The position numbers were made by a program, and so were the translations under genes. Positions 16,036 through 25,394 of a stretch of 39,211 nucleotides of DNA are shown here, one piece after another. The stretch covers positions 1-39,211 of the forward strand of contig CAYUEN010000019.1 in the NCBI GenBank assembly GCA_964443745.1, given 5' to 3'. Source of the stretch: CAYUEN01 sp964443745. Its GTDB lineage: Bacteria; Campylobacterota; Campylobacteria; Campylobacterales; QNZT01. Every line of letters begins with the position of its first letter. Position 1 is the stretch's first letter. The notes beneath the pieces are model-generated. The model was not told the origin of the DNA. It did no database searches and saw nothing but the letters and a program-made list of their open reading frames with translations.

Positions 16036-17237
16036 AGCATACCGCTCTCTTGCTATCGGCAGTGTTGCTGATACCTCTGTATGCGAATATCGACAAAGAA
16101 ATTCGTACGACACAGAAAAAAATCATCCAGAAAAAGACGGAGCGCAAACGGATCGAAAAGAAACTCGACCAGATCGCGGCCGCGATAGAAAAAGAGCGCA
16201 AAAGGGTCGAAAAGATCAAGCAGGAGATTCTTCGCTGTAAAGCCAACATCAAAAAACAGAAACGAAGGAGCAAAATCAAAAAGGGAGAACTCGACAAAAT
16301 CGATACCCTCTACAAGGAACTGAAAAAGCGCGAAGAGAGTGTCCGCCGGAAATTGACGGAAATCTTCGCCAAACAGATTTCCATAGAGATGCTCCTGACC
16401 GGGGGAGGCGACCGCAACGGATCGTTGCCGATGTACGAAACCAATATCGACAATATCATACTCCAACAGATCTACGAAAACTACGGCAAGCTGCTCAAAG
16501 AGAAATTCACCCGTATGAAATCGCGCTTTTTGAAGTTGAACGACAATCTCAAACTGGTCAAAGGAGAGTTGCAAAAGATCGCCTTTACACTCAACGATCT
16601 CAAAAGCGAAGAGCGACGTCTCAAGCGGTTGACCAAAGCGAAATCGAAAACGATCGCCCGACTCAACAGGGAAAAAAGCGCCTATATCAAAAAACTCGAA
16701 CGCATCCAGAAAGAGAAAGAGGCGATCATCGCGACGCTGAACCGGCTCAACATCACCAAAAGAGAGAAAGAGAGCCATCGCATACAGGAGTCCGATACCG
16801 ATCTCAACGTCCGAAAACTCGGAACCTCCTATCAGCCTACGAAAGTGATTCCCTATCACGGCCCCAAAACGATCGCTCCTCTCTCCGGCTATACACTCGT
16901 TCAAAAATTCGGAAACTATACCGACCCGCTCTACCATATCAAGATCTTCAACGATTCCGTCATACTCCGCTCCCACACCCCCAACCCCAAAGTACGCAGC
17001 GTTCTGGACGGAAAGGTGATCTATGCGAGTAAAACGCCGATGCTAGATCATGTGGTGATCATCAAACATGCCGACAATCTCCATACGATATACGCCCATC
17101 TTTCACAGATCGCCCCGACGATCAAAATCGGCAGACGCATCAAAAAAGGATACGTGATCGGTCGGACCAGGCGAGACCTCACATTCGAAGTGACAAAAAA
17201 CGAAGGGCACATCAATCCGATGCAACTCATCCGATAA
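16032..17237 (+). CDS. envC: EnvC-like amidase activator: coiled coil plus degenerate LytM domain
   Basis: A 401-residue secreted protein: a short signal peptide (about 1-18, ending near LYANI), a long Lys/Glu-rich coiled coil (about 20-250), and a C-terminal M23/LytM domain (about 275-401). The LytM metal residues are not conserved: the final HxH is replaced by DLTFEV (family: HLHFEV), and the first HxxxD is not clearly recognisable. It therefore probably does not cut peptidoglycan itself, like EnvC and NlpD, but activates an amidase. FtsEX is immediately upstream with a 4-base overlap, and the Zn amidase at 22755 is a candidate target. Preceded by AGGA. Confidence 0.88.
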   Translation: MKHTALLLSAVLLIPLYANIDKEIRTTQKKIIQKKTERKRIEKKLDQIAAAIEKERKRVEKIKQEILRCKANIKKQKRRSKIKKGELDKIDTLYKELKKREESVRRKLTEIFAKQISIEMLLTGGGDRNGSLPMYETNIDNIILQQIYENYGKLLKEKFTRMKSRFLKLNDNLKLVKGELQKIAFTLNDLKSEERRLKRLTKAKSKTIARLNREKSAYIKKLERIQKEKEAIIATLNRLNITKREKESHRIQESDTDLNVRKLGTSYQPTKVIPYHGPKTIAPLSGYTLVQKFGNYTDPLYHIKIFNDSVILRSHTPNPKVRSVLDGKVIYASKTPMLDHVVIIKHADNLHTIYAHLSQIAPTIKIGRRIKKGYVIGRTRRDLTFEVTKNEGHINPMQLIR

Positions 17238-17291
17238 CGCCCATATACCGGGCTTCGAACCCTTTTTAATATTTATCTTAAAAAATTTCAG

Positions 17292-17297
17292 TACAAT
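17292..17297 (+). promoter_or_regulatory. -10 element of the pyrH operon
   Basis: TACAAT sits in an A+T-rich 84-base gap after the EnvC-like gene, with the start site expected near 17304, about 18 bases before the GTG of pyrH. A T-rich tract lies upstream in place of a clear -35. A short GGG/CCC hairpin followed by five Ts at about 17250-17266 may weakly terminate the upstream operon. Confidence 0.45.
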
Positions 17298-17321
17298 TAC
17301 GAAAAATCAGAAGGGATCGAA

Positions 17322-18032
17322 GTGAAAAAACGCGTACTTGTGAAATTTTCGGGAGAGGCGCTCGCAGGTGAAAACGGCTTCGGCATCGAAACCTCCATCC
17401 TGAAATACATCGCGGAGGAGATCAAAAGCCTTGTCGAAAACGATATCGAAGTGGGTATCGTGATCGGAGGCGGCAATATCATCAGGGGCGTGAGTGCCGC
17501 CAAAGACGGTATCATCAAACGCACCAGCGGAGACTATATGGGAATGCTCGGTACGGTGATCAACGCCGTCGCGATGCAGGAAGCGCTCGAGCACACCGGA
17601 TTGTACGCCAGAGTCCAGAGTGCGATCAAGATGGAGGCGATCTGCGAAACGTTCATCGTCAGACGCGCCAAAAGACATCTCGAAAAGGGACGTATCGTCA
17701 TTTTCGCCGCTGGTACGGGAAATCCCTTTTTCACGACCGATACCGCCGCGACGCTCAGGGCGGTCGAGATCGACGCCGACATGATCATCAAGGCGACGAA
17801 GGTCGACGGTGTCTACGACAAAGACCCCAACAAATATCCCGATGCGAAGAAACTGGACGTCCTTACGTACGACAGGGCGCTCGAAGATCATATCAAGGTG
17901 ATGGACGATACCTCCATCGCTCTGGCCAAGGACAACGCACTGCCGATTATCGTCTGCAATATGTTCAAACCGGGAAATCTCCTCAGAATCATCAATGGCG
18001 ACTACAGCAGCTGCTCCGTCGTCAAAAATTAA
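17322..18032 (+). CDS. pyrH: Uridylate kinase
   Basis: A 236-residue hexameric bacterial UMP kinase of the amino-acid-kinase fold, converting UMP to UDP. KFSGEAL near the N-terminus, the glycine-rich IGGGNIIRG (residues about 48-56), and FAAGTGNPFFTTDTAA (substrate-binding) are all conserved. The start is GTG 17322 with AAGGGA 6-7 bases upstream. It leads the pyrH-rpoZ-spoT-tyrS-fabX-amidase run, an order also known from Helicobacter. Confidence 0.97.
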   Translation: MKKRVLVKFSGEALAGENGFGIETSILKYIAEEIKSLVENDIEVGIVIGGGNIIRGVSAAKDGIIKRTSGDYMGMLGTVINAVAMQEALEHTGLYARVQSAIKMEAICETFIVRRAKRHLEKGRIVIFAAGTGNPFFTTDTAATLRAVEIDADMIIKATKVDGVYDKDPNKYPDAKKLDVLTYDRALEDHIKVMDDTSIALAKDNALPIIVCNMFKPGNLLRIINGDYSSCSVVKN

Positions 18033-18050
18033 AAAGCAAGGAATCAAATC

Positions 18051-18263
18051 ATGAGACTCGAAAAGATCATCGCAAAAGCGAAAAAAAACGCGAACGACGA
18101 CAGTTATATCCTCTCGTTGATGACGGCCAAACGTGCCAACCAATTGGCCGAAGGTGCCGAACCGCTCGTCAATGTCGACAAAAACAGGTACAAATATACC
18201 GATATCGCTCTGATGGAGATCGCCGAAGGATTGATCACGTTCGAAAAAATCGTCGAAGCCTGA
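18051..18263 (+). CDS. rpoZ: RNA polymerase omega subunit
   Basis: A 70-residue protein, small even for omega and typical for the group. MRLEKI at the start and ILSLMTAKRANQLAEGAEP in the middle are the conserved core that wraps the beta-prime C-terminus. A ribosome site AAGGAA lies 9 bases upstream. It sits directly before spoT, as in many bacteria, which fits omega's role in the ppGpp response of RNA polymerase. Confidence 0.95.
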   Translation: MRLEKIIAKAKKNANDDSYILSLMTAKRANQLAEGAEPLVNVDKNRYKYTDIALMEIAEGLITFEKIVEA

Positions 18264-18275
18264 TCGGACACATTC

Positions 18276-20441
18276 GTGGTCGATTTCTTCGAACGACTCC
18301 GACAGATCGACACGATCGAGGAGGCAAGGGAGATCCTTTTCTCCCAGACATCGGCTTCCAACGCAAACATCCAAAAAGCGTGCCGCATCGCACGCCACTA
18401 TCATGAAGGACAGTATCGAAAAAGCGGCATTCCCTATATCGTCCACCCCATACTCGTAGCCGCGATCGTCTCCTATTTCGGCGGAGACGAAGAGATGATC
18501 ATCGCCGCTCTTCTTCATGATACCGTCGAAGATACCGACTGTTCGATCGAAGAGATCGAAAAAAAGTTCGGCGACGGTGTCGCCAGACTCGTCGAAGGAC
18601 TCACCAAAATCACGGAAATCAGAGGCGAAGAGCTCGTCCCCTCCACTTCCGACGAAAAACTCATCACATCGGCCCTCTCCTTCCGGAAGATGCTGCTCGC
18701 TTCCATCCATGACGTGCGGGTTTTGGTGATCAAACTCTGCGACCGCCTGCACAACATGATGACCCTGGGAGCGCTCTCCCCGGCCAAACAAAAACGCATC
18801 GCAGAAGAGACGCTGGTCGTCTACGCTCCCATCGCCCACCGGCTGGGTATCTCCACGATCAAAAATATGCTCGAGGATCTGAGCTTTTATTATCTGATGC
18901 CCGAAGAGTACAAAAAAATCGACGACTATATCGCCAAATACCGCCAGCGATTCATGCTGGAACTCAACGGTTTCATCTCCCACATCAAGACATTGATGCT
19001 CAAAAACGGCTTTCTGGACGGTACCTTCTCCATCGAAAAACGGATCAAACACCACTACTCGATATACACCAAAATGCAGCGCAAAGGGATCACGATCGAA
19101 GAGGTTCTGGATCTTCTGGCAATCCGGATTCTCGTCAAGGAGCCGCTGGATTGCTACCGGGAACTGGGAATCATCCATCTCAATTTCAAGCCGCTGATAT
19201 CCCGTTTCAAAGACTATATCGCTCTCCCCAAAGAGAACGGTTACCAAACGATCCATACGACCGTTTTTCATGAAGCTTCGATCTTCGAGGTACAAATCCG
19301 CACCTACACCATGCACAAAACGGCCGAACTGGGTGTCGCGGCACACTGGAAATACAAAGGCCATGAAGGGTTGGCCCCCAATCTGGGATGGCTCGACGAA
19401 CTACGCACCCAAAGTGAAGCGGGGGAAAATATCGAACAGATGTACGAATTGGCTAAAAGCGATCTGTATACCGAAGAGATCTCCGTCTACTCCCCAAAAG
19501 GAGATGTCTTCACCCTCCCCCGCGGAGCCACGGTGCTTGATTTCGCCTATGCGATCCATACCGAAGTGGGCGATCATGCGACCAGTGCCTATGTCAACAA
19601 ACAAAAAACCCCTCTTCTGACCGAACTCAAAAACGGCGACATCGTCCGTATCGTCACCGGGCGCGAACCGATCCACCGCTGTAGCTGGATTTCCTCCGTC
19701 AAAACGGCCAAAGCCAAAAACGCGATGCGCCAAAGCTGCAACCAAAAACGCAAGGAGCTCAACCACGCGACCGCTTTCAATATCCTCCTGGGCACTTTCA
19801 ATATCAAACCGGAATTTCTCAAAAAGATCCTCGAGAGGGAGAATATGGAGAAAAATCTCTATAGAGCCGCCGTGGAGGTGGACTATCTGCAGGAGATCCT
19901 CTACAGACTCAAGAAGGTGATTTTGAAAGAGAGCAAATTCATCCCGATGATTCCGCCGTTTCGCAAATACGAGCTCAAAAAACAGCAATTCGACCATATT
20001 CTTCTCTATGCGGTACAAAACTTCCATCGGGTTCTTTTCGACTACTGCTGCCACCCCAAACAGGGGGACGAGATCGTCGCCTTCCGCAAAAACGGCGAAG
20101 CGACAATCCACCATAAATTTTGCAGTCACGCTCAGACACTGATGGACGAACACCGCCCAATGGTTTTCGTGACATGGACGACCGAAAACCCCAACCACTA
20201 CAAACTGATCGTCTCTTTGGAAAACAAGAAGGGTGCTTTAGCCTCCTTTTTGCTATTTTTGGCTAAAATGGACGTCAATCTATTGACCATCGAATTGGCC
20301 AAAAGTGAAAATTCCCATGTCGATTATTTTGAACTGGTTGTCGATATTCCACCCGAAAAGAGAGAGAAAATCCTGAAAGAGACCAGCAAAAATTTCAAAA
20401 TCATCGAATTCATATCGTTGGACGATGCCTATAAAACATAG
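18276..20441 (+). CDS. spoT: Bifunctional (p)ppGpp synthetase/hydrolase
   Basis: A 721-residue Rel/Spo protein. The HD hydrolase domain has HDTVED (81-86) and CDRLHNM (155-161). The synthetase domain has RFKDYIALPKENGYQTIHT (310-328) and the catalytic EVQIRT (338-343). TGS follows at about 402-465 and a C-terminal ACT domain at about 650-715. Both active sites look intact, so it likely both makes and degrades the stringent alarmone; Campylobacterota usually have this single enzyme. The start is GTG 18276, 12 bases after rpoZ, with no strong ribosome site, which suggests coupling to rpoZ translation. Confidence 0.96.
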   Translation: MVDFFERLRQIDTIEEAREILFSQTSASNANIQKACRIARHYHEGQYRKSGIPYIVHPILVAAIVSYFGGDEEMIIAALLHDTVEDTDCSIEEIEKKFGDGVARLVEGLTKITEIRGEELVPSTSDEKLITSALSFRKMLLASIHDVRVLVIKLCDRLHNMMTLGALSPAKQKRIAEETLVVYAPIAHRLGISTIKNMLEDLSFYYLMPEEYKKIDDYIAKYRQRFMLELNGFISHIKTLMLKNGFLDGTFSIEKRIKHHYSIYTKMQRKGITIEEVLDLLAIRILVKEPLDCYRELGIIHLNFKPLISRFKDYIALPKENGYQTIHTTVFHEASIFEVQIRTYTMHKTAELGVAAHWKYKGHEGLAPNLGWLDELRTQSEAGENIEQMYELAKSDLYTEEISVYSPKGDVFTLPRGATVLDFAYAIHTEVGDHATSAYVNKQKTPLLTELKNGDIVRIVTGREPIHRCSWISSVKTAKAKNAMRQSCNQKRKELNHATAFNILLGTFNIKPEFLKKILERENMEKNLYRAAVEVDYLQEILYRLKKVILKESKFIPMIPPFRKYELKKQQFDHILLYAVQNFHRVLFDYCCHPKQGDEIVAFRKNGEATIHHKFCSHAQTLMDEHRPMVFVTWTTENPNHYKLIVSLENKKGALASFLLFLAKMDVNLLTIELAKSENSHVDYFELVVDIPPEKREKILKETSKNFKIIEFISLDDAYKT

Positions 20442-20457
20442 CGGAAAGGAAACGAGA

Positions 20458-21663
20458 TTGTCACAAATCGAAGAGGCGATGCGGGAGATCACCCGCGGTG
20501 TGGCCGAAATCATCGACGAAGAGCGTATTAAGAGCCTGTTGAAAAACTACTTCGAAAAGAACGAACCCTTCTATGTCAAGGCGGGTTTCGATCCCACGGC
20601 ACCGGATCTGCATCTGGGGCATACGGTTTTGATCCAAAAGATGGCACTATTGCAAAAATACGGCGCGATCGTCCAGTTTCTGATCGGCGATTTCACCGGA
20701 ATGATCGGTGATCCGACCGGAAAAAGCGAAACGCGTAAAAAACTCGACAAAGAGACGGTCCTCAAAAACGCCCAGACCTACAAAAATCAGGTTTTCAAAA
20801 TCCTCGATCCCAAAAAGACGGAGGTGCTCTTCAACTCCGAGTGGCTCGAGGCGCTGGGCACCGCCGGTCTGGTCGAACTGACGACGACCTTCAGTGTGGC
20901 CAGGATGCTGGAGCGCGAAGATTTCGAAAAACGTTACAAAGCCCAGACACCGATCTCCATCAGCGAATTCCTCTATCCGCTGCTACAAGGTTACGATTCG
21001 GTCGTACTCAAGTCGGATATCGAGATGGGAGGGACGGATCAGAAATTCAACCTCCTGATGGGACGCCAACTACAGCGTACCTACCGGGTCGGCAAGGAGC
21101 AAGCGATCATTATGATGCCGCTTCTGGAAGGGCTTGACGGTGTCAACAAAATGAGTAAATCGCTCAACAACTATATCGGTGTCACCGAAGATCCCAATAC
21201 GATGTTCGCCAAAATCCTCAGTATCAGCGACGAATTGATGTGGCGGTACTACGAATTGCTCAGCACCCGTACACTCGAAGAGATCGAAAGCCTCAAAGCG
21301 GAAGTGGCAAAAGGCGAACTCCACCCAAAATCGGTCAAGGAGCATCTGGCGATCGAGATCATCGAACGCTATCACAATATCGACAAAGCGCTCGCGGCCA
21401 AGGCGGAATTCGACAGGGTCCACAAACAGGGAAAACTCCCAACCGATATGCAACAGTATACACTCGAAGGACCCATCTGGATCGCCAAAGCGCTCGTGGA
21501 GACGGGCTTGGAGCCTTCCACTTCGCAAGCACGACGGGATATCAAACAGGGTGCTGTCAAGATCGACCGCCAAAAGGTGGAAGACGAACAGCTCAAACTC
21601 GAAGCGGGAGAATATATCCTGCAAGTCGGAAAGCGAAAGTTCGCTGCAGTAAAGGTATTATAG
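20458..21663 (+). CDS. tyrS: Tyrosyl-tRNA synthetase
   Basis: A 401-residue class I synthetase. The HIGH motif is HLGH (52-55) and KMSKS is at 231-235; the C-terminal S4 domain (about 340-400) binds tRNA. The frame runs back to an ATG at 20425 inside spoT, but AAAGGA (20445-20450) is 7 bases before TTG 20458, so I take the TTG. ATG 20479 is a further option. It is separated by one base from fabX and cotranscribed with it. Confidence 0.95.
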   Translation: MSQIEEAMREITRGVAEIIDEERIKSLLKNYFEKNEPFYVKAGFDPTAPDLHLGHTVLIQKMALLQKYGAIVQFLIGDFTGMIGDPTGKSETRKKLDKETVLKNAQTYKNQVFKILDPKKTEVLFNSEWLEALGTAGLVELTTTFSVARMLEREDFEKRYKAQTPISISEFLYPLLQGYDSVVLKSDIEMGGTDQKFNLLMGRQLQRTYRVGKEQAIIMMPLLEGLDGVNKMSKSLNNYIGVTEDPNTMFAKILSISDELMWRYYELLSTRTLEEIESLKAEVAKGELHPKSVKEHLAIEIIERYHNIDKALAAKAEFDRVHKQGKLPTDMQQYTLEGPIWIAKALVETGLEPSTSQARRDIKQGAVKIDRQKVEDEQLKLEAGEYILQVGKRKFAAVKVL

Positions 21664-21664
21664 T

Positions 21665-22762
21665 ATGGAACTCAAACCACTCAAAATCGGCAAATATACG
21701 ATCAAATATCCCATTTTCCAGGGCGGCATGGGTGTGGGCATCAGCTGGGACAGGCTCGCGGGCACCGTCAGCAAAGAGGGGGGGCTGGGAATCATCAGCT
21801 CGGTCGGCACGGGCTATTACCAAAACGAAGCCTTCATCCAAAGAGCGATCGACGGACGCCCCTACGAAGCGATCAACTTCTACTCTCCCACCGCACTGAT
21901 CGAGATTTTCAAAAACGCCCGCAAAATCTGCGGTGACGCACCTCTTGGGTGCAACGTACTCTATGCGATCAACGAATACGGCCGGGTGGTTCGGGATGCC
22001 TGCGAGGCGGGAGCCGATATGATCATTACCGGTGCGGGACTCCCCACCAACATGCCCGAATTCACGGCGGACTTCCCCGACGTCGCCCTGATCCCGATCG
22101 TCTCCTCCCCCAAAGCGCTCAAGATCATTTGCAAACGGTGGACCCAACGCTACAACAGGCTACCGGACGCGATCGTCGTGGAAGGTCCCAAAAGCGGAGG
22201 TCATCAGGGATTTACCTACGAGCAGTGTTTTATGGAGGAGTATCAGCTCGAGAATCTGATCGCTCCGATCAAGGAGGAGATCAAGAAGTGGGGAGATTTC
22301 CCCCTCATCGCCGCAGGAGGCATCTGGGACCATGAGGATATCGTCAAAATGATGGAGTTGGGGGCCGATGGCGTACAGATGGGGACCCGTTTCATCGCGA
22401 CCGAGGAGTGCGACGCGGCCGACGCTTTCAAGCAGGTCCTGATCGACGCCAAAGAGGAGGATATCGAACTGCTCAAATCACCGGTGGGATATCCCGCGCG
22501 AGGTGTGCATACCAAACTGCTCGACCTGGTCGCCAAACGGGAAGGTCCTGCGATCAAATGTATCAGTAACTGTGTCGCCCCCTGCCATCGCGGCGAAGAG
22601 GCGAAACAAGTCGGCTACTGTATCGCGGACCGACTCTCGGACGCCTATCTGGGGCGTACCGAAACGGGTCTTTTCTTCACCGGCTCAAACGGTTACCGGA
22701 TCGACAAAATCATCACCGTCAAAGAGTTGATGCACAAACTCGTCCACGGAGAAGATGATTAA
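21665..22762 (+). CDS. fabX: FabX-type enoyl/decanoyl-ACP dehydrogenase-isomerase (nitronate monooxygenase fold)
   Basis: A 365-residue FMN TIM-barrel protein that would usually be labelled nitronate monooxygenase. Three features favour FabX, the Helicobacter enzyme that introduces the double bond in unsaturated fatty acids: position between tyrS and the amidase as in H. pylori; His180 within GPKSGGHQG, where FabX has its catalytic histidine; and four cysteines at 299, 303, 307 and 319 near the C-terminus, fitting the [4Fe-4S] cluster described for FabX. FMN contacts include QGGMGVGIS and AAGGIWD. The stop overlaps the amidase start by 8 bases. Confidence 0.88.
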   Translation: MELKPLKIGKYTIKYPIFQGGMGVGISWDRLAGTVSKEGGLGIISSVGTGYYQNEAFIQRAIDGRPYEAINFYSPTALIEIFKNARKICGDAPLGCNVLYAINEYGRVVRDACEAGADMIITGAGLPTNMPEFTADFPDVALIPIVSSPKALKIICKRWTQRYNRLPDAIVVEGPKSGGHQGFTYEQCFMEEYQLENLIAPIKEEIKKWGDFPLIAAGGIWDHEDIVKMMELGADGVQMGTRFIATEECDAADAFKQVLIDAKEEDIELLKSPVGYPARGVHTKLLDLVAKREGPAIKCISNCVAPCHRGEEAKQVGYCIADRLSDAYLGRTETGLFFTGSNGYRIDKIITVKELMHKLVHGEDD

Positions 22763-24209
22763 CCGACTCCTTCCGTTGCTTCTGCTTCTGAGCGTTTTGC
22801 TCTTTGGCAAAACTATTCAGGAGCAGGTATCCTCGCTGGAAAAGCAAATCCCCACTGCATCCAAGGCACAAACCGTCACGATTTTGCATGATCTGGAAAA
22901 TCTCTATATCAGTGCCGTGATCGAAGGGGACAAAAAACAGATCGTCCGCATACTCAAGGATATGATCGCGTGCCAAAAGGCACTTGGACTCGACTCGTCG
23001 GCATATGAAAGAGAGCTTGCAGAGCTGCTTCCCCCTCCCAAACAAATCCATACAAAACCATCGAAATCCGGTAAAATGACCCAATCCCCCTCCACCAAGC
23101 CGGGCAGAATCCGCTCCATCGCCCTCAAAGACCATACACTCATTCTGAAATTCGACCACCCTATCACGACAAAAGCGATCCACCATTTTCAAATCCCCAC
23201 CCCAACCAGCTACAAAGACGTCTACGATCTGGAAACGAATCTCTACTTCACTCCACCCACCCTCTCCATTCCAGGTATCGAAAAGATCAAAATCGCCCAG
23301 AACAGAAAAAACAGGGTACGCATCGTATTGCAGAACAGTTCGAGATTCACAAGCGATATGTTCATCCGGCAGGGAACACTTTTCATCCGAATCAATACCC
23401 CAGCCAGACCTCTTGTCTATGCGCCTCCACCGGCAAAATTCCAGCCTAAAAAATCGGTACCGCTCAAAAGAACGAAAAAAGAGCGTAAGCGATCCCCCAC
23501 CACCGCTACATCTTCCGCGGCTGTCTATGCATCTTCCAAAACGATCGTGATCGATCCCGGACATGGCGGGAAAGACCCCGGTGCCGTGGGATACAAACGT
23601 TATCAGGAAAAAAAGGCGGTTCTCGCGATCGCGAAAAAACTCAAAACGATTCTCAAAAAGAGAGGTTATCGGGTCTATCTGACGCGCGAACGGGATACCT
23701 TTATCAAACTTCGCGATCGGACCCATTTCGCGAATGAAAAAAACGCCGATCTTTTCATCTCCATCCATGCCAACGCCGCACCCAAAAAAAAGCGCCTCTC
23801 GATGCGGGGAATCGAAACTTTTTTCCTCTCTCCCGCCAAGACGGAAAAAGCCAAACGAATCGCCGCCATCGAAAACAGAGAGGCGGGTATGCTGGGAGCC
23901 CTTTCAAAAGATACGCTACTAAGCTTTCTCAACCGCAACAAAATCGTACAGTCGAACAAACTCGCAATCGATATCCAGGGTGGAATACTCTCCTACTTGA
24001 AAAAGAAATACGAAGGAATCGTGGATGGAGGTGTGAGAGAAGCGCCCTTCTGGGTCCTTGTGGGTGCACAGATGCCGGCTGTTCTAATCGAGGTGGGATA
24101 CATCACCAACCCCAAAGAGGCGGATCGGCTTTTCAATCCATTCTATCAAAAACGTTTCGCCGAAGGCATCGCCCGTGGTATCGACAACTACTTTCTGAAA
24201 AACAGATGA
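22755..24209 (+). CDS. amiC: N-acetylmuramoyl-L-alanine amidase (AmiC-like, Amidase_3)
   Basis: A 484-residue secreted protein: signal peptide (about 1-18), helical region, AMIN-like beta domain (about 117-213), a basic linker and an Amidase_3 catalytic domain (about 262-482). Zinc and catalytic residues are His270 (DPGHGG), Glu285, His338 (SIHANA) and Glu446 (IEVGYITN). It cleaves the stem peptide from muramic acid during daughter-cell separation. The segment around residues 360-425 matches the regulatory helix that blocks the site in division amidases, consistent with activation by the EnvC-like protein. It ends exactly where the opposite-strand gene ends. Confidence 0.94.
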   Translation: MINRLLPLLLLLSVLLFGKTIQEQVSSLEKQIPTASKAQTVTILHDLENLYISAVIEGDKKQIVRILKDMIACQKALGLDSSAYERELAELLPPPKQIHTKPSKSGKMTQSPSTKPGRIRSIALKDHTLILKFDHPITTKAIHHFQIPTPTSYKDVYDLETNLYFTPPTLSIPGIEKIKIAQNRKNRVRIVLQNSSRFTSDMFIRQGTLFIRINTPARPLVYAPPPAKFQPKKSVPLKRTKKERKRSPTTATSSAAVYASSKTIVIDPGHGGKDPGAVGYKRYQEKKAVLAIAKKLKTILKKRGYRVYLTRERDTFIKLRDRTHFANEKNADLFISIHANAAPKKKRLSMRGIETFFLSPAKTEKAKRIAAIENREAGMLGALSKDTLLSFLNRNKIVQSNKLAIDIQGGILSYLKKKYEGIVDGGVREAPFWVLVGAQMPAVLIEVGYITNPKEADRLFNPFYQKRFAEGIARGIDNYFLKNR

Positions 24210-25394
24210 TTACCAGGAAGAGACCGCTTTGAAATCGGAAATACCCGCTTTGTAAAGTGTCACCCCGTAACTGATCTGATTTTCGTCAACCGCTTCCGCA
24301 AAGAGCCGTCTGCCCTCCTCGCCGTTTAGCAGATAATCCAATCCAATCGAGGTGGAATACTCGATCCAGTCGAATCTCGGATTGTTGCCAAGAAGCAGAT
24401 TCATATCCAGCAACCCAGGCTCCTCTTTCGCGATCGAATTGGCGATATAGAGTTTTTCCCGATCTTCCGCCTGTGTCAGCGTCAGCAACATCGGATTGTA
24501 GTTGATCTGCGTCGAGAGAATATTGTAGGGGGCGATATCATGAAACCGCAATTGCGAAACCATCAAAGCCGATTTGATGACCGACATATTCAAGAAGATG
24601 GAGGCATCGTCCAGTTTTTTATTGTTTTTGAGAATCGCACCCAGATTGCTCTTGATATTTTTGATGTTTCGCTCGTAAACGATCTCGCCGAAACTGCCGT
24701 TGTGGATATAGTTGGAGAGGCGATAAGCGATCGGACTGCCATCACCGAAAATCGCCACTTTTTTCGAAGCGATGGAGAGCAACGCATCGATCTGTTGCTT
24801 GTAATCGATCCCTCCAAAAAGAATGTTGTCTTCACCAAATTCCAGATCCTGGCGATTGACCGTCGGAATGAAAACGGTCATTTCCGTTTCGTTGGCGGCT
24901 ATCGTCTCCGCTCCTTTTTTCGTAACAGGTGCGATGACGAAACGATATCCGCCATCCCTGATCCGATCGAGTGTCATCTGCAGTCGTTCGACCGACTCGT
25001 CACCCGAATCGAACACTTCGAATTCGAAATCCCCTCCCCGTTTGATCAGATAGGCGACAATCGTATCGGCTACACTTCTGGCGTATTTACGGATCACCTT
25101 TTTGGGCACGAGCAAAGCCACTCTGACCGACTCCCCATTGTCGAAAGCGGAACCGCCCAGTGTCATCGACGTCGTCTCGATGGGGATGATCACTTCGCCG
25201 ATGGAAAGCTTTCTATTTTGCCGCTCGATAAAGGCTTTCGCCTCTTCCTGCGCTTTCAAAGCCTCCAAGCAGTCGCTGTCACACTCTGTGGTGATCTCTA
25301 TTTTGGCTGGAAGCGGAAGCTGCATCAGCACGGAGCGCTCCCCCGCATTTGCGATCACAAACATCATTCCTAAAACAAACAAAAACTTTTTCAT
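24210..25394 (-). CDS. Periplasmic protein with a type-1 binding-protein-like fold, function unknown
   Basis: A 394-residue protein with a cleavable signal (MKKFLFVLGMMFVIANAG). Residues about 90-390 look like the type-1 periplasmic binding fold: VRVALLVPKK, then alternating strands and helices with RFVIAPVTKKGAE and KVAIFGDGSP. LpoA-like PBP activators have this fold, but I see no clear family signature. Cysteines occur as CDSDC near residue 39. The open frame extends to 25685, but ATG 25394 overlaps the glycosylase stop by 4 bases and starts the signal peptide. It abuts the amidase gene end to end with no terminator. Confidence 0.8.
   Translation of the reverse strand: MKKFLFVLGMMFVIANAGERSVLMQLPLPAKIEITTECDSDCLEALKAQEEAKAFIERQNRKLSIGEVIIPIETTSMTLGGSAFDNGESVRVALLVPKKVIRKYARSVADTIVAYLIKRGGDFEFEVFDSGDESVERLQMTLDRIRDGGYRFVIAPVTKKGAETIAANETEMTVFIPTVNRQDLEFGEDNILFGGIDYKQQIDALLSIASKKVAIFGDGSPIAYRLSNYIHNGSFGEIVYERNIKNIKSNLGAILKNNKKLDDASIFLNMSVIKSALMVSQLRFHDIAPYNILSTQINYNPMLLTLTQAEDREKLYIANSIAKEEPGLLDMNLLLGNNPRFDWIEYSTSIGLDYLLNGEEGRRLFAEAVDENQISYGVTLYKAGISDFKAVSSW

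Noticed and set aside
17307..19364. 685-codon open frame antisense to pyrH, rpoZ and spoT.
   Set aside because: The sense genes rarely use TTA, CTA or TCA codons, which leaves the antisense frame open. The protein is repetitive Asp/Phe/Arg-rich with no fold, and the sense proteins are certain.
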